Shown one piece after another: positions 43,213 to 51,972 of a stretch of DNA of 64,000 nt. This stretch comes from Halorussus salinus. GTDB taxonomy: Archaea > Halobacteriota > Halobacteria > Halobacteriales > Haladaptataceae. Position 1 is the first letter of the stretch; each line of letters starts with the position of its first letter. Below the pieces are notes generated by a model. It made no database searches and was not told where the DNA came from. It was given only the letters and a program-made list of their open reading frames with translations. Location of the stretch: positions 1,032,927 to 1,096,926 of the forward strand of contig NZ_ML974127.1 in NCBI RefSeq assembly GCF_004765815.2, written 5' to 3'. The position numbers and the translations under genes were made by a program.

Positions 43213-44256
43213 TTATCCGAACATCGCGCCGAGCGCGTCGCCGCCGTCGTCGTCGTCGTCTTCCTCGTCGTCGTCGGCGTCGGCTTCCTCTTCGGCGTCG
43301 GTGTCGGATTCGGTTTCTTCGTCGGTCGATTCCTCTTCGGCGGCACCTGCGGCGGGAGCCTCTACGTCAGACAGCTCCTCGGGCAGGGCCTCCTCGTCGT
43401 CGATCTGCGCGGCGAGCGCACGAACCTGTCCGTCCGCCTTGCTCACGAGGTCCGGCACGACATCCGGGCTCTCGATTTCGGCTTGGAGACCGAGGCTCTT
43501 GGCCTCGCCCTCGGCCTTCTGGACGAGCGTCGGCGTGGTCTGGGCAGTCGGGAAGACCGCGTTGACCGAGAGGTTGCGGGCGCGGGCCGCGGCGGCCTCC
43601 ACGTCCGCACGGTACTCGTCGATGTCGATGGCCAGTTCGTCGGCCTCGAACAGGACGCCGTCGGAGAACACGCCCTTGAGGTCGAGTCCCACTTCCTTCG
43701 GCTCCATGCCGAGTTCCGCGAGGACGTTGGCGACCTCTTCGGACACTTCGTCGCCCTCCTCGGCGACGACGCTGTCCTCGGTGACGTGGATGGACCCTTC
43801 CATGATGCGCGCGGCGGCACCGATGGACTGGAGTTCGCCCACGAACGGACCGGGGTCGACGCCCGTGTCGCCCTCGGGGATGAGGATTTCGTTGGGCGCG
43901 ACCTCGCCCGCGCTGATGGGGGCCGGACTCTTCGAGGCTTCGAGTTCCTGATACAGCCCGAACGGGTTGTCGTTCGTGCCGATGAGTCCGACCTCGCCGG
44001 AGACGTACTGTTTCAGCTCTTCGACGCCCTCGTCGACTTCGTCGAGAGCGCGTTCGAGGAGCGTGTTCCGGCTGATGCGCAGTTCGGCGCTCCCGTGGAG
44101 GTTGCGCCGCATCGTCTGGAGCTGTCGCGACGGGATGCCCGTCACGTTGACGATGCCGACACTGCTGTACCCCTCGATGAGGTCGACGATGTCGTCGACC
44201 TCCTCTTGTTTCCATTCGGGGATGGTCTCGGTCTTGCGCTCTGCTTCGGCCGACAT
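43213..44256 (-). CDS. rpl10: 50S ribosomal protein L10 (P0)
   Basis: A 347-residue stalk base protein. The rRNA-binding N-terminal domain ([42 protein letters not shown]) and archaeal insertion domain are followed by helices that bind P1 dimers and an acidic tail ending [10 protein letters not shown], matching the P1 tail. GGAGGTGG lies eight bases before the ATG on the minus strand. One base separates it from rpl1. Confidence 0.96.
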   Translation of the reverse strand: MSAEAERKTETIPEWKQEEVDDIVDLIEGYSSVGIVNVTGIPSRQLQTMRRNLHGSAELRISRNTLLERALDEVDEGVEELKQYVSGEVGLIGTNDNPFGLYQELEASKSPAPISAGEVAPNEILIPEGDTGVDPGPFVGELQSIGAAARIMEGSIHVTEDSVVAEEGDEVSEEVANVLAELGMEPKEVGLDLKGVFSDGVLFEADELAIDIDEYRADVEAAAARARNLSVNAVFPTAQTTPTLVQKAEGEAKSLGLQAEIESPDVVPDLVSKADGQVRALAAQIDDEEALPEELSDVEAPAAGAAEEESTDEETESDTDAEEEADADDDEEDDDDDGGDALGAMFG

Positions 44257-44257
44257 G

Positions 44258-44896
44258 TTAGGCCACCTCCACGGACGGTCCCATCGTCGTCTTGACGTAG
44301 ACGTTGTCGATGTTGAGCGGACCCTTCTCCAAGTTGGAGTGGAGTCGGCGGAGAATCACGTCGATGTTGTCCGAGATCTCCTCGGCGTCCATGTCCTCCG
44401 CGCCGACGCGCGTGTGGAAGGTCCGCCGGTCGCCGCTCCGAAGCTGGACCGTGTTCTTCATCCGGCTAACCACTTCGACCACGTCGTCGTCGGGTTGAAG
44501 CGGTTCCGGCATCTTCCCTCGCGGACCGAGGATGGTACCGAGATACCGACCGATGTCTTGCATCATCGACGCTTCCGCGATGAAGAAGTCGGTCTCGTCG
44601 GCGAGGTCCTTGGCTTCGTCGTCGTCGCCACCGAGGTCTTCGAGTTCGTCGCTGTCGAAAACCTCGTCGGCAACGTCTTCGGCGCGGAGGGCGGTCTCGC
44701 CCTCCGCGAACACGACGATCTTCGTCTCCTGTCCAGTACCGGCAGGAAGGACGATACTTTCGTCTACGCGGTTCGACGGTTCGTTCAAATCGAGATCGCG
44801 CAAGTTGATCGCGAGGTCCACCGTTTCGCGGAAGTTCCGCTCGGGTGCATCCTCGAGTGCGCGAGAGACTGCTTGCTCTATCTCCTGATCTGCCAT
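44258..44896 (-). CDS. rpl1: 50S ribosomal protein L1
   Basis: A 212-residue L1-stalk protein ([30 protein letters not shown]-type segment as [19 protein letters not shown]; the T-x-M-G-P end TTMGPSVEV). In archaea L1 commonly represses its own operon by binding the leader or early coding RNA. A strong Shine-Dalgarno (GGAGGTGA, complement of 44900-44907) precedes the ATG. No rpl11 gene lies upstream here, unlike in several other haloarchaea. Confidence 0.96.
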   Translation of the reverse strand: MADQEIEQAVSRALEDAPERNFRETVDLAINLRDLDLNEPSNRVDESIVLPAGTGQETKIVVFAEGETALRAEDVADEVFDSDELEDLGGDDDEAKDLADETDFFIAEASMMQDIGRYLGTILGPRGKMPEPLQPDDDVVEVVSRMKNTVQLRSGDRRTFHTRVGAEDMDAEEISDNIDVILRRLHSNLEKGPLNIDNVYVKTTMGPSVEVA

Positions 44897-45062
44897 TGTT
44901 CACCTCCGTAGTACGCAGGACGCTCCTACGGGTCAGTGAAACAGGTTACTGTCCGTCGTCGCCGTCGTCGCGGGTCGCCAATACGGCGAATCCGCGACGG
45001 AGCGGCAGTAGACAGTAGACGCCTGTCTCACCCGAATCGAAGGCCATGCAAAACTTAAACCC
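44897..45062 (-). promoter_or_regulatory. promoter and long leader of the rpl1-rpl10-rpl12 operon
   Basis: On the minus strand GGGTTTAAGTTTTGC (45048-45062) is a clear TATA box, followed by roughly 130 bases of leader before rpl1, long for a haloarchaeon. Just before the Shine-Dalgarno the leader can fold GTAGGA-GCG-TCCTGC into a 6-pair hairpin. A long structured leader is what autoregulation by L1 would need; the binding site itself is not proven. Confidence 0.5.
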
Positions 45063-45180
45063 GTCGAAGCAGTGGCGAGTTGGGACGTGACGGCCCGTCG
45101 AGACCCGGTTCGCTCCCGACTACGGTCGATTTCTCGGCCAGCCGGAAGTTTTACGCCGCGTTCGTCCTAATTTCACCATC

Positions 45181-45711
45181 GTGGACAGCGTCGAACTCAG
45201 CACCGTCGTCTACGTGCCGCCCGAAGAAGCCTACGACTTCTTGGTCGATTTTCCGGGCTACGCGAACTACTCGAAGCACCTCGAACGAGTCGAGCGCAGC
45301 GGCGACGGCGGTCCCGGCACGGAGTACGACATCCACCTCCAGTGGTGGAAACTGAACTACGTCGTCCGCTCGGAGGTGACGGAGTTCGACCGCCCCGAGC
45401 GAATCGGTTGGCGCATCACGAAGGACCTCCACGCACACGGAGAGTGGCTGGTCGCCCCCGAACCCGACGCCGCGCCGTCGGACCGCGAGGAGGCCTCGCG
45501 GGTCCGACTCGTCATCGAGTTCGACGCCGACTCCGCGAGTTCCGACATGCTCGATTTGCCGCGACTCGTCTCCCTCGACTGGGTCATCGACAAGGTGAAA
45601 CCGCTGGTCCTGAAAGAAGCCGAGCGCGTCGTCGAGCGCATCGTGGAGGACCTCGAAGGCCAGCGCCGCGAAGTCGAGCTGACGCTCCACGAGTCGCCGG
45701 ATACGGTGTAG
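45181..45711 (+). CDS. SRPBCC (START/COQ10-like) family protein
   Basis: A 176-residue protein starting at GTG, with the family opening VELSTVVYVPPEEAYDFLVDFPGYANYSKHLERVE and the C-terminal helix LKEAERVVERIVEDLEGQRREVELTL. COQ10-type START proteins bind hydrophobic ligands such as quinones; bacterial relatives are sometimes labelled RatA, but nothing here suggests a toxin. The GTG sits in good start context just after a T-rich stretch (AGTTTTACG, about 45147). Confidence 0.82.
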   Translation: MDSVELSTVVYVPPEEAYDFLVDFPGYANYSKHLERVERSGDGGPGTEYDIHLQWWKLNYVVRSEVTEFDRPERIGWRITKDLHAHGEWLVAPEPDAAPSDREEASRVRLVIEFDADSASSDMLDLPRLVSLDWVIDKVKPLVLKEAERVVERIVEDLEGQRREVELTLHESPDTV

Positions 45712-45743
45712 CGCCGAAAAAGCGAAATCGCGACGACCGTTAG

Positions 45744-46304
45744 TTACTCGACCTGTCCGTAGTCGCCGCCGTATTTCATGAAGAAGTAGGCGAGACCGAG
45801 CGTGAACACCAGCGCCGCGGTCGTGGCGATGCCGAGGGTCTTCGCGCTACTCGGGATGGCCGGGCCACCGCCGCCGGACTGCTCCCCGCCCTCTTGGACG
45901 GTGATGGAGCCGACCATCCCGGCGGTAGCGTGGGGCTGACAGACGTACTCGTACGTTCCCGTCGTCTCGAAGGTGTGGGAGTACTCGTGGCCCGTGTTGT
46001 ACGTCTGGCTCGCGCCGCCCTCGGTGCCCCCCCAGTTCGCGCCGTCGGGCTGGCTCTCGACGACGATGTTGTGGTTGTCCGACTCCCAGACCCAGTTCAC
46101 CGTCGTGCCGGGCGCGATAGTTATCTCGGCGGGCTCGAACACGAGGCTCCCGCCGGGACCGACGACGACTTCTTGACTGCCGCCACCACCGCCGCCCTCT
46201 TCCTGCGCCGCCGCGGTTCCGGCCGCGCCCGCGGCCGCCGTGGTACCCGCGGCGGTCCGCATGAATCCGCGCCGCGTGACCGACTCGCTTTCGTCCGTGC
46301 TCAT
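45744..46304 (-). CDS. halocyanin-like cupredoxin, Tat-exported and membrane-anchored
   Basis: Blue copper electron carrier on the outer membrane face, 186 residues. It begins with a twin-arginine signal (VTRRGFMRTAAGTTAAAG), a Gly linker, then a plastocyanin-type fold. Copper ligands: His in ESDNHNIVV, and Cys, His, Met in YVCQPHATAGMVG. One C-terminal helix (about 155-176, LGIATTAALVFTLGLAYFFM) anchors it. It could pass electrons to the CuA subunit of the oxidase encoded elsewhere in the window. A minus-strand box (GAAAGTATAGAG, about 46331-46342) marks a leaderless promoter. Confidence 0.93.
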   Translation of the reverse strand: MSTDESESVTRRGFMRTAAGTTAAAGAAGTAAAQEEGGGGGGSQEVVVGPGGSLVFEPAEITIAPGTTVNWVWESDNHNIVVESQPDGANWGGTEGGASQTYNTGHEYSHTFETTGTYEYVCQPHATAGMVGSITVQEGGEQSGGGGPAIPSSAKTLGIATTAALVFTLGLAYFFMKYGGDYGQVE

Positions 46305-46392
46305 ACCGGGGGCTAGCGGTGGCGGGTACTCTATACTTTCGATACCGACCCACCTTTTTTCGTCGTCGGGTGGCCTCGGGCACCACTCCTCG

Positions 46393-46454
46393 AAAAAATG
46401 TGGATCAAAAAAGGGCCGCTCGCTCCTCGCGTCGCGCGGCGCGGAGCGCCGCGC
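46393..46454 (-). terminator. strong hairpin plus T-runs after the M42 peptidase gene
   Basis: GCGCGGCGC (46434-46442) and GCGCCGCGC (46446-46454) form a perfect 9-pair stem with a 3-base loop. On the minus strand it is followed by two T6 tracts (complement of 46407-46412 and 46393-46398). It lies about 100 bases past the end of the M42 peptidase gene and before the halocyanin promoter, so it fits a terminator for the minus strand. Confidence 0.6.
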
Positions 46455-46557
46455 TCTCGCTCGTCGCTCGCGGTACAGGTGCTAGGTGGTCGGTGGGAGT
46501 AGATGGTCGGTGGAAAGACGCACCGAGCGCGCGAACCCCGAGAGGCAAACTCGTGTG

Positions 46558-47598
46558 CTACAGGCTGTAGTCGTGGTCGCCCGTCTCGGTGTCGAGGAGG
46601 GCCGCCAGCAGGTCGATGGTCGCCTCCACGTCGGCGTGGTGGACGCTCTCGGTGACGGTGTGCAGATAGCGCGTGGGAATCGAAATCGCGCCGACCGGTT
46701 TCGCGCCGTGGGTGTTCTGGAAGCCCGAGGTGTCGGTCGCACCGGAGGGAAGCACCTCTAGTTGGTGGTCGATGTCCCGGTCTTCGGCGACCGAGCGCAT
46801 CCGGCGGTGGACCTTCGGCGTCGTGACGACGCTGGAGTCTTTGAGCTTTATCGCCGCGCCGTCGCCGAGTCTCGTGACGTACTCGCTCTCCTTCTCGACG
46901 CCGGGCACGTCGTTGGCGACGGTCACGTCGAGCGCGATAGCGAGGTCCGGGTCGAGGTCCACGCCGAGGGCGGGCGCGCCGCGGACGCCCAACTCCTCTT
47001 GGACCGTCGCACAGAAGTGAATCGTCACGTCGGGGTCCTCGATTCGCTTCGCGGCTTCGAGCATGGCGAACAGACACACCCGGTCGTCCAGCGCCTTGCC
47101 GGTCACGTTGTCGCCGACTCGCTCGGTGGTCTGGGCCATGCTCACGAGGTCGCCGACCGAGACGCGCTCCTCGACCTCGTCGGCGGGGAGTCCGAGGTCG
47201 ATGCTCACGTCCTCGACCGAAAAGTCGTCGCCGTCGTCCTTGACGTGGGTCGGAACCGACCCGATGACGCCGGTCAGGTCGTCCTCCTCGGCGTGGACGG
47301 TCACGCGCTGGGCGCGGAGAACGTCGGGGTCCCACCCGCCGAGCGTATCGACGCGGAGAAAGCCCTCCTCGGTGACGTGTTTGACCATGAAGCCGATTTC
47401 GTCCATGTGCGCCGCGACCGCGACCGAGTAGTCGGCCTCGCCCTCGACCGTTCCGACGACGTTGCCCATCGCGTCGGTACGAACCGAGTCTACGACGCCC
47501 TCGAACTCCCGGCGCACGAGGTCCCGAATTCGGTCCTCGTAGCCGGGGACGCCGCTGGTCTCGGTGAGTTCGCGCAGGAGGTCGAAATCGAAGTCCAT
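46558..47598 (-). CDS. M42 family metallopeptidase (glutamyl/TET-type aminopeptidase)
   Basis: A 346-residue dinuclear zinc or cobalt aminopeptidase; family members build large tetrahedral (TET) particles that trim peptides. Landmarks: VAVAAHMDEIGFMVKHV with the metal-binding His-x-Asp, GKALDDRVCLFAMLEA with the bridging Asp, ATVQEELGVRGA with the catalytic Glu pair, and SIPTRYLHTVTESVHHADVEATIDLL with the final metal His. The ATG at 47598 directly precedes the normal N-terminus FDFDLLRELTETSGVPGYED. Peptide specificity is not readable. Confidence 0.92.
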   Translation of the reverse strand: MDFDFDLLRELTETSGVPGYEDRIRDLVRREFEGVVDSVRTDAMGNVVGTVEGEADYSVAVAAHMDEIGFMVKHVTEEGFLRVDTLGGWDPDVLRAQRVTVHAEEDDLTGVIGSVPTHVKDDGDDFSVEDVSIDLGLPADEVEERVSVGDLVSMAQTTERVGDNVTGKALDDRVCLFAMLEAAKRIEDPDVTIHFCATVQEELGVRGAPALGVDLDPDLAIALDVTVANDVPGVEKESEYVTRLGDGAAIKLKDSSVVTTPKVHRRMRSVAEDRDIDHQLEVLPSGATDTSGFQNTHGAKPVGAISIPTRYLHTVTESVHHADVEATIDLLAALLDTETGDHDYSL

Positions 47599-47682
47599 GG
47601 TGGTAGTGCTTCCCCGGCGGGTTTAAAAGCGACTATCGGCCCACGCGCGTCGCGCGCGAGTCGCTGTACTACGACCGCCGAG

Positions 47683-48654
47683 TCACGTCCCGCGGACGGC
47701 CTCCTCGGGCGTAGTCGGGACGCCCGCCGGGACGCGACTCGTGTCCGCGTCGGTCCCCCAGCGCGTGCCCTGCGAGCGAATCCGCGAACCGCCCGAGTCG
47801 GGGGCCTGCTCGACTCTCGCGGGCGAACTCCCCACGTCCGAGTCGCGCACCTCGACCGGCCCCCACCACGCCCAGATACCTCGACTCACGGTCGCGCCCG
47901 GCGCGGCGCGGCCGACGCCGCAGGGGCGCGTGCGACCGTCCGTCACTACGCAGTTCTCGACGCGGCAGGTCCGGCCGTCGAGCGACCCGAGGCGGACGTT
48001 CGCGACGTTGTTGCTGTCGAAGTAACTGTCGAAGACGTTCACCACGCCGCCTCGTCCGCGGTCGAGGACGCCGGGGTCCGAGCCGTGGAGTCCGTTACCG
48101 ACGAAGCGAGCGACGTGGAGGTTTCGGAACTCTACGGTCCCGCAATGAGTCCGGCCGTCCACTCGGATGGCTCCGTCGCCCGACCGAGGAGTCTGCCCGT
48201 CGCCCATGTAGATGTTTTCGACCGTCGCGGTGCCGTCCGCCGAGACCGAGGGCGTGAACAGGTAGTGACCGCCGGGATGCGTGCCCGCGAAGGCGACGTT
48301 CCGGACCGTCCAGCCGTCGCCGGTCGCGCGTATCCTCGCCGACGCGCCCGCGGCGGTCATATCGAGGAGGACGTTCTCGAACGTCTGACCGGTCGTGACC
48401 TCGAACGTCCGCGTCTCGCCCGCGGGAATCGCAATCGTCCGGTACGCCGTCGCGTCCCCGTCGTCGGTCGCCGCCGCGCCTTCGCCGTCGGTCGCCATCG
48501 TGCCTTTGTCGTTAGTCGCCACCGCGTCGTTACCGCGGGTCGCCAACGCGCCGAACGTCCCGAGCGCACCGGCGATACTCACGCCCGTCGCGCCGAGAAC
48601 GACGCGCCGAGCGACCGCTCGTCCGCGTTCGCGTGCCATCTTGTCGCGTGCCAT
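47683..48654 (-). CDS. exported right-handed beta-helix-like protein
   Basis: A 323-residue protein. It starts with a basic stretch containing twin Arg and a hydrophobic run (ARRVVLGATGVSIAGALGTFGALA), a Tat-like signal, then an Asp/Ala/Thr linker. The body (about 70-290) has repeated rungs of the pectate-lyase/parallel beta-helix kind (ENVLLDMTAAG, WTVRNVAFAGTHPGGHYLF, VEFRNLHVARFVGNGLHG, VNVFDSYFDSNNVANV). Four Cys are visible in the C-terminal half. ATG 48654 is used; another ATG five codons on is possible. No catalytic set is recognised, so it may bind rather than cut polysaccharide. Confidence 0.7.
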   Translation of the reverse strand: MARDKMARERGRAVARRVVLGATGVSIAGALGTFGALATRGNDAVATNDKGTMATDGEGAAATDDGDATAYRTIAIPAGETRTFEVTTGQTFENVLLDMTAAGASARIRATGDGWTVRNVAFAGTHPGGHYLFTPSVSADGTATVENIYMGDGQTPRSGDGAIRVDGRTHCGTVEFRNLHVARFVGNGLHGSDPGVLDRGRGGVVNVFDSYFDSNNVANVRLGSLDGRTCRVENCVVTDGRTRPCGVGRAAPGATVSRGIWAWWGPVEVRDSDVGSSPARVEQAPDSGGSRIRSQGTRWGTDADTSRVPAGVPTTPEEAVRGT

Positions 48655-48980
48655 CGTGTCTCGACGCGAACCCCGCGAGGGTAGAGTCTTTGCGGTTTCG
48701 GATTCCCGAGACGAATCGGTTCGTGAGTCGAGCGAGACAAGACGAAGGCGGGACGCGAGCGGGACGAAGCGCGTCGCCGTCACCTCCTCGTGCTATCGGC
48801 AACGGGCTACTCTCGGCGTTTTCGAAATTCGATATAGCGGTCGGTCAGTCACGTCGGTCTCGTTACCTGCGCCGACTGCCTCGTTTCGGGGACCGACCGC
48901 GTCCGAAGGTAAAAGAAACTGGAAACGAGTTCTGTGTTGTTCCGGAACGTTTTTGCCCGGAACGACACATATCACGGCAC
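48655..48980. other. intergenic gap ending in a palindromic promoter
   Basis: This 326-base gap lies between divergent genes. The first 240 bases hold no gene or clear structure apart from GC-rich, purine-biased sequence. The right end contains the promoter and symmetric site of the MTH865-family gene, described separately. Confidence 0.5.
48939..48963. promoter_or_regulatory. palindrome plus half site at the MTH865 gene promoter
   Basis: GTTCCGGAAC (48939-48948) is a perfect 10-base palindrome and CCGGAAC (48957-48963) repeats its right half. The T-run CGTTTTTGC between them (about 48949-48956) is the likely TATA element, 25-32 bases before the ATG at 48981. A protein bound at both would flank the TATA box, so repression or activation control is likely. 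Confidence 0.55.
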
Positions 48981-49244
48981 ATGGCAGACGAAGAAACCGA
49001 AGCCGAACTCCGCGAACAGTTCACCGACGCCTTCGAGGGCGCAGACTTCCCCGTCAGCAACCCGATGGACCTCGTCCCCGCGCTCCCGAACGGGCCGGGC
49101 ACGCGCTTCGAGGCTGGCGACGTGAGCTTCACCGCGATGGAGCTGTCCACGAAGATGTCCGACACGCAGGACTTCCCCTACGACGACGTGGATTCCCTCG
49201 TGGACGACCTCATCGAGGGACTGAAGCAGAAGGATATGATTTAA
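48981..49244 (+). CDS. MTH865 family protein
   Basis: An 87-residue protein of the small archaeal family named after MTH865 of Methanothermobacter, whose structure was solved but whose function is unknown. The match is clear in layout: an N-terminal helix (ETEAELREQFTDAFEGADFPVSNPMDLVPALPNGPGTRFEAG), a central strand and a C-terminal helix (FPYDDVDSLVDDLIEGL). The start is ATG with a probably leaderless message and a palindromic site over the promoter. Confidence 0.88.
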   Translation: MADEETEAELREQFTDAFEGADFPVSNPMDLVPALPNGPGTRFEAGDVSFTAMELSTKMSDTQDFPYDDVDSLVDDLIEGLKQKDMI

Positions 49245-49463
49245 CTACTCGTCTTCTTCCTCGTCCTCGTCGGGAAGCGCGACCAGTAGCACTTCCCACA
49301 CGTCGTACTGCTCGTTGAAGTGACTGTCGAGAACACGGTCCTTCTCGCCGATGGGAATCGGCTGTTGGGGATGGGACACTTCGAGCCACGTCACGGTCGG
49401 CTCCGTGATGTCCATCTCCGCGATGTCGTCTGGCTGGTCGGCGGCTTCGACTGATTCGTTCAC
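49245..49463 (-). CDS. small acidic protein of unknown function
   Basis: A 72-residue protein containing MDITEPTVTWLEVSHPQQPIPIGEKDRVLDSHFNEQYDVWEV and an acidic end. I use GTG 49463, which has GGAGAG about ten bases upstream and a TATA-like TTTTATGG at a fitting distance before it; an ATG at 49535 lies too near that box. It converges on the MTH865 gene with no gap. No family recognised. Confidence 0.65.
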   Translation of the reverse strand: MNESVEAADQPDDIAEMDITEPTVTWLEVSHPQQPIPIGEKDRVLDSHFNEQYDVWEVLLVALPDEDEEEDE

Positions 49464-49666
49464 GTTGCGCTCTCCGGGACCTGTCGGTGTACCTTGTCGT
49501 TCCACGTAACTCTCCCCCGACGCCCCGTACCACATCGGCCCATAAAACTGTGCTGGGCCATCCGACTCCCTCGTCGGAATTGCCCCGCCGCTATCGGGAT
49601 TTCTCCGCCCCGCCCGACCTCGGACGGTCCGGAAGCGACAAGTTCCGACCGTCCCAAGGGCAACCG

Positions 49667-51097
49667 ATGAGACGGTCGAACGTTCGACTCCTCGTGCGCG
49701 CCGCGCTCGCGTTCGTCGCGGGGACGCTCTCGGTCGGAACCGCGTTCACCGGGACGGCCCTCGGCCACGGAGGAGGCCTGCGTGCGGCCGCGGGAAGCCT
49801 CGCGGTCCCGACGTGGCTGTTCCTGCTGACCGGCGGCGGCGTCGTCGGCGCGTCGTTCCTGCTGGCCAGCTTCGTCACCGATCGGGCGTTCATCCGCGCG
49901 GTCCACGGCTGGCGGCGAGTCGCTGGCGCGCCACTCGACGCCGCGGTGACGCTGACCCGCGTCCTCTCGGTCGTCGCCCTGCTGGGCATCGTCGCGGTCG
50001 GCTTCCTCGGCCCGGAGACGATGTTTCGCAACGCCGCGATTCTGGTCGTCTGGGTGGGCTGGTGGGCGGGCTACGTCGCCACGGTCTACCTCGTGGGCAA
50101 CAGTTGGCCCGCGCTGAACCCGTGGCGCGCCGTCGCCGAGTGGGTGCCGACGCTCGACCGCGAGTACCCCGAGCGACTGGGCGCGTGGCCCAGCGTCGTC
50201 GGCCTCCTCGGACTGGTCTGGCTCGAAGTCGTCAGCCCGCTGGCCGACGACCCGCGCCTGCTGTCGTGGGTCATCGTCGGCTACTCGGTCGTCACGCTGG
50301 CCGGTGCGCTCGTCTTCGGCCCCGATGCGTGGTTCGGAAAAGTGGACCCGATAGCGCGCCTCTTTCGGTACTACGGCCGTGTCGCGCCGATTCAGCGAGC
50401 GAGCGACGACGAGGAGGGCTCGACCGACGAGAAGGTCCGCGCGACCGGGCTGGAACTCCGACCGCCGGGCGCGGCGCTGACCGACCCGCTCCCCGACGAC
50501 GGCCGGGACGGCGTGGCCTTCGTCGTGGCGATTCTCTGGGTCACGACCTACGACGGGTTCGTCGGGACGCCCCTCTGGGTGGACGCGGCGAACTGGGTCG
50601 TCGGCGCTGGCCTCCCGCCGGTCGTGCTGTACCCGGCGGCACTCCTCGCTGGCTACGCGCTGTTTCTGGGTGCGTGGCGGCTCGCCTCGCGGTTCGCGCG
50701 CCGGACCGCCGACACCTACCTCACGTCCGAGGCCATCGCGCGTCGGTTCGCGGCGTCGTTGTTGCCCATCGCGGCGGGCTACCACCTCGCGCACTTCCTC
50801 GGGTTGTTCGTCTCGCTGTCGCCCGCGCTCGTGTCGGCGCTGTCGAACCCGCTGTCTCCGCCCATCAACCCCTCCGTCGTCACTCTGCCGGGGTGGTTCG
50901 GGATGCTCGCAGTGGCGTTCGTCCTGTTGGGGCACCTGCTGGCGGTCTGGGTCGCACACGCGAGCGCGTACGAGGTGTTTCCGGGCCGGTTGCAGGCGGT
51001 CCGGAGCCAGTATCCCTTCGTCGTCGTGATGGTCCTCTACACCATGACGAGCCTCTGGATAGTCTCCGCACCGAGCGCCGCACCGCCGTTCGTCTGA
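49667..51097 (+). CDS. polytopic membrane protein, function unknown
   Basis: A 476-residue protein with about twelve hydrophobic helices. The N-terminal helix carries ALGHGGGL, and repeated features include WWAGYVATVYLVGNSWPALNPWRAVAEWV, a cytoplasmic acidic loop (ASDDEEGSTDEKVRATG) and LLPIAAGYHLAHFLGLFVSLSP with paired histidines. It heads a plus-strand group of membrane proteins leading to coxA and may be an accessory of that cluster. I cannot name a family with confidence. ATG 49667 is used because upstream codons look non-coding. Confidence 0.75.
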   Translation: MRRSNVRLLVRAALAFVAGTLSVGTAFTGTALGHGGGLRAAAGSLAVPTWLFLLTGGGVVGASFLLASFVTDRAFIRAVHGWRRVAGAPLDAAVTLTRVLSVVALLGIVAVGFLGPETMFRNAAILVVWVGWWAGYVATVYLVGNSWPALNPWRAVAEWVPTLDREYPERLGAWPSVVGLLGLVWLEVVSPLADDPRLLSWVIVGYSVVTLAGALVFGPDAWFGKVDPIARLFRYYGRVAPIQRASDDEEGSTDEKVRATGLELRPPGAALTDPLPDDGRDGVAFVVAILWVTTYDGFVGTPLWVDAANWVVGAGLPPVVLYPAALLAGYALFLGAWRLASRFARRTADTYLTSEAIARRFAASLLPIAAGYHLAHFLGLFVSLSPALVSALSNPLSPPINPSVVTLPGWFGMLAVAFVLLGHLLAVWVAHASAYEVFPGRLQAVRSQYPFVVVMVLYTMTSLWIVSAPSAAPPFV

Positions 51098-51101
51098 ACT
51101 C

Positions 51102-51416
51102 ATGACCGACCGACCGACCCCGACCTACGAGACCGACGTTCCGCCGGGCGAATCGCCAGCCGAGTGTCCCCACTGCGGCCGCCCCCTAGAGAGCGACCGA
51201 CTCCTCGTCCTCCACGAGGGCATCGACCACTGGGAGCGCCTCGACGACGAGCGCCGCGAACAGTTTCGGGACACCTACCGAGACGAGAACGACGACCTGC
51301 GCGTCTTCCGCCTGAAGTTGCTCGGTCTCCTCGTCGTCGTGTACTTCGCGTTCCTCTTCGTCTACTCGTGGCAGAGCAACGACCCCTACAGCGTGCTGAC
51401 GCTCGTCCCTGTCTGA
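51102..51416 (+). CDS. zinc-ribbon-like small membrane protein
   Basis: A 104-residue protein, four bases after the large membrane protein. The first half has a CPHCG knuckle (about 22-26) and His38/His43 (LHEGIDHWERL) that could complete a C2H2-type zinc site; the C-terminus has one helix (LKLLGLLVVVYFAFLFVYSW). The gene is likely co-transcribed with its neighbour. This arrangement recurs near oxidase genes in haloarchaea as far as I recall; function unknown. Confidence 0.7.
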   Translation: MTDRPTPTYETDVPPGESPAECPHCGRPLESDRLLVLHEGIDHWERLDDERREQFRDTYRDENDDLRVFRLKLLGLLVVVYFAFLFVYSWQSNDPYSVLTLVPV

Positions 51417-51509
51417 GTTCCTGTCGCCACGAAGACGTTCGGACGACGGCTTAAACCCCCGCGAACCCGGAGCGGTGCCCTTTAGTCGCTACTCCCCTGA
51501 GTCGTGGGT

Positions 51510-51869
51510 ATGGACGAGCAACCCGGACTGAGCGACGAGTACCGCAAGGCGAGTCCGTGGCCGCTGTTCGTCGCCTTCGGTCTCGCCATCTTCGAGGTCG
51601 GCATCGTCTGGCCGCTGTTCCCCGTCGCGGTCGGCGGACTCCTGCTGTTCGTCGGGAGCGTCGTCGGCATCCTCCGCGAGTCGGGATACATCGCCGACCC
51701 GTGGAAGGGACTGGTCACGGCGTCGGTGCTGTGTCTCGCGTTGGGCGGCGCTATCGCCTACTTCACGACCGGTTCGGTCCACCTCCGAGGAGTCGCCATC
51801 CTCGTCGGCGGCGTCATCTTCCTCTTCGGTGGCATCTTCGGGTCGTTCTGGCAACCGAAGGCGGTCTGA
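51510..51869 (+). CDS. small membrane protein of the coxA region
   Basis: A 119-residue protein with four hydrophobic helices (WPLFVAFGLAIFEVGIVWPLFPVAVGGLLLFVGSVVGIL; later LVTASVLCLALGGAIAYF and LRGVAILVGGVIFLFGGIFGSFW). ATG 51510 is chosen; CTTTAGTCG lies about 25-30 bases upstream for a leaderless message. Haloarchaeal genes of this type are often described as cox-cluster proteins because they lie beside oxidase genes; that label rests on position and recall, not on a tested role. Confidence 0.65.
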   Translation: MDEQPGLSDEYRKASPWPLFVAFGLAIFEVGIVWPLFPVAVGGLLLFVGSVVGILRESGYIADPWKGLVTASVLCLALGGAIAYFTTGSVHLRGVAILVGGVIFLFGGIFGSFWQPKAV

Positions 51870-51972
51870 CGCGACCCGCCGCGCCCGAGGCCGACCAGAC
51901 GCGGCGTAGCGCGGCCCGCGCGGCCGACTCGAATCGGCAACCTATTTGGGACCCCCGTGAGTAACGTCGCCT

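Noticed and set aside
43225-43340. Dense GTC/GTCGTC repeats that look like a microsatellite
   Set aside because: They are the complement of Asp/Glu codons in the acidic tail of ribosomal protein L10, so they are explained by coding.
45181-45711. Possible RatA-like toxin gene, since START-fold proteins are sometimes labelled so
   Set aside because: No partner antitoxin is adjacent and the fold alone is generic ligand binding.
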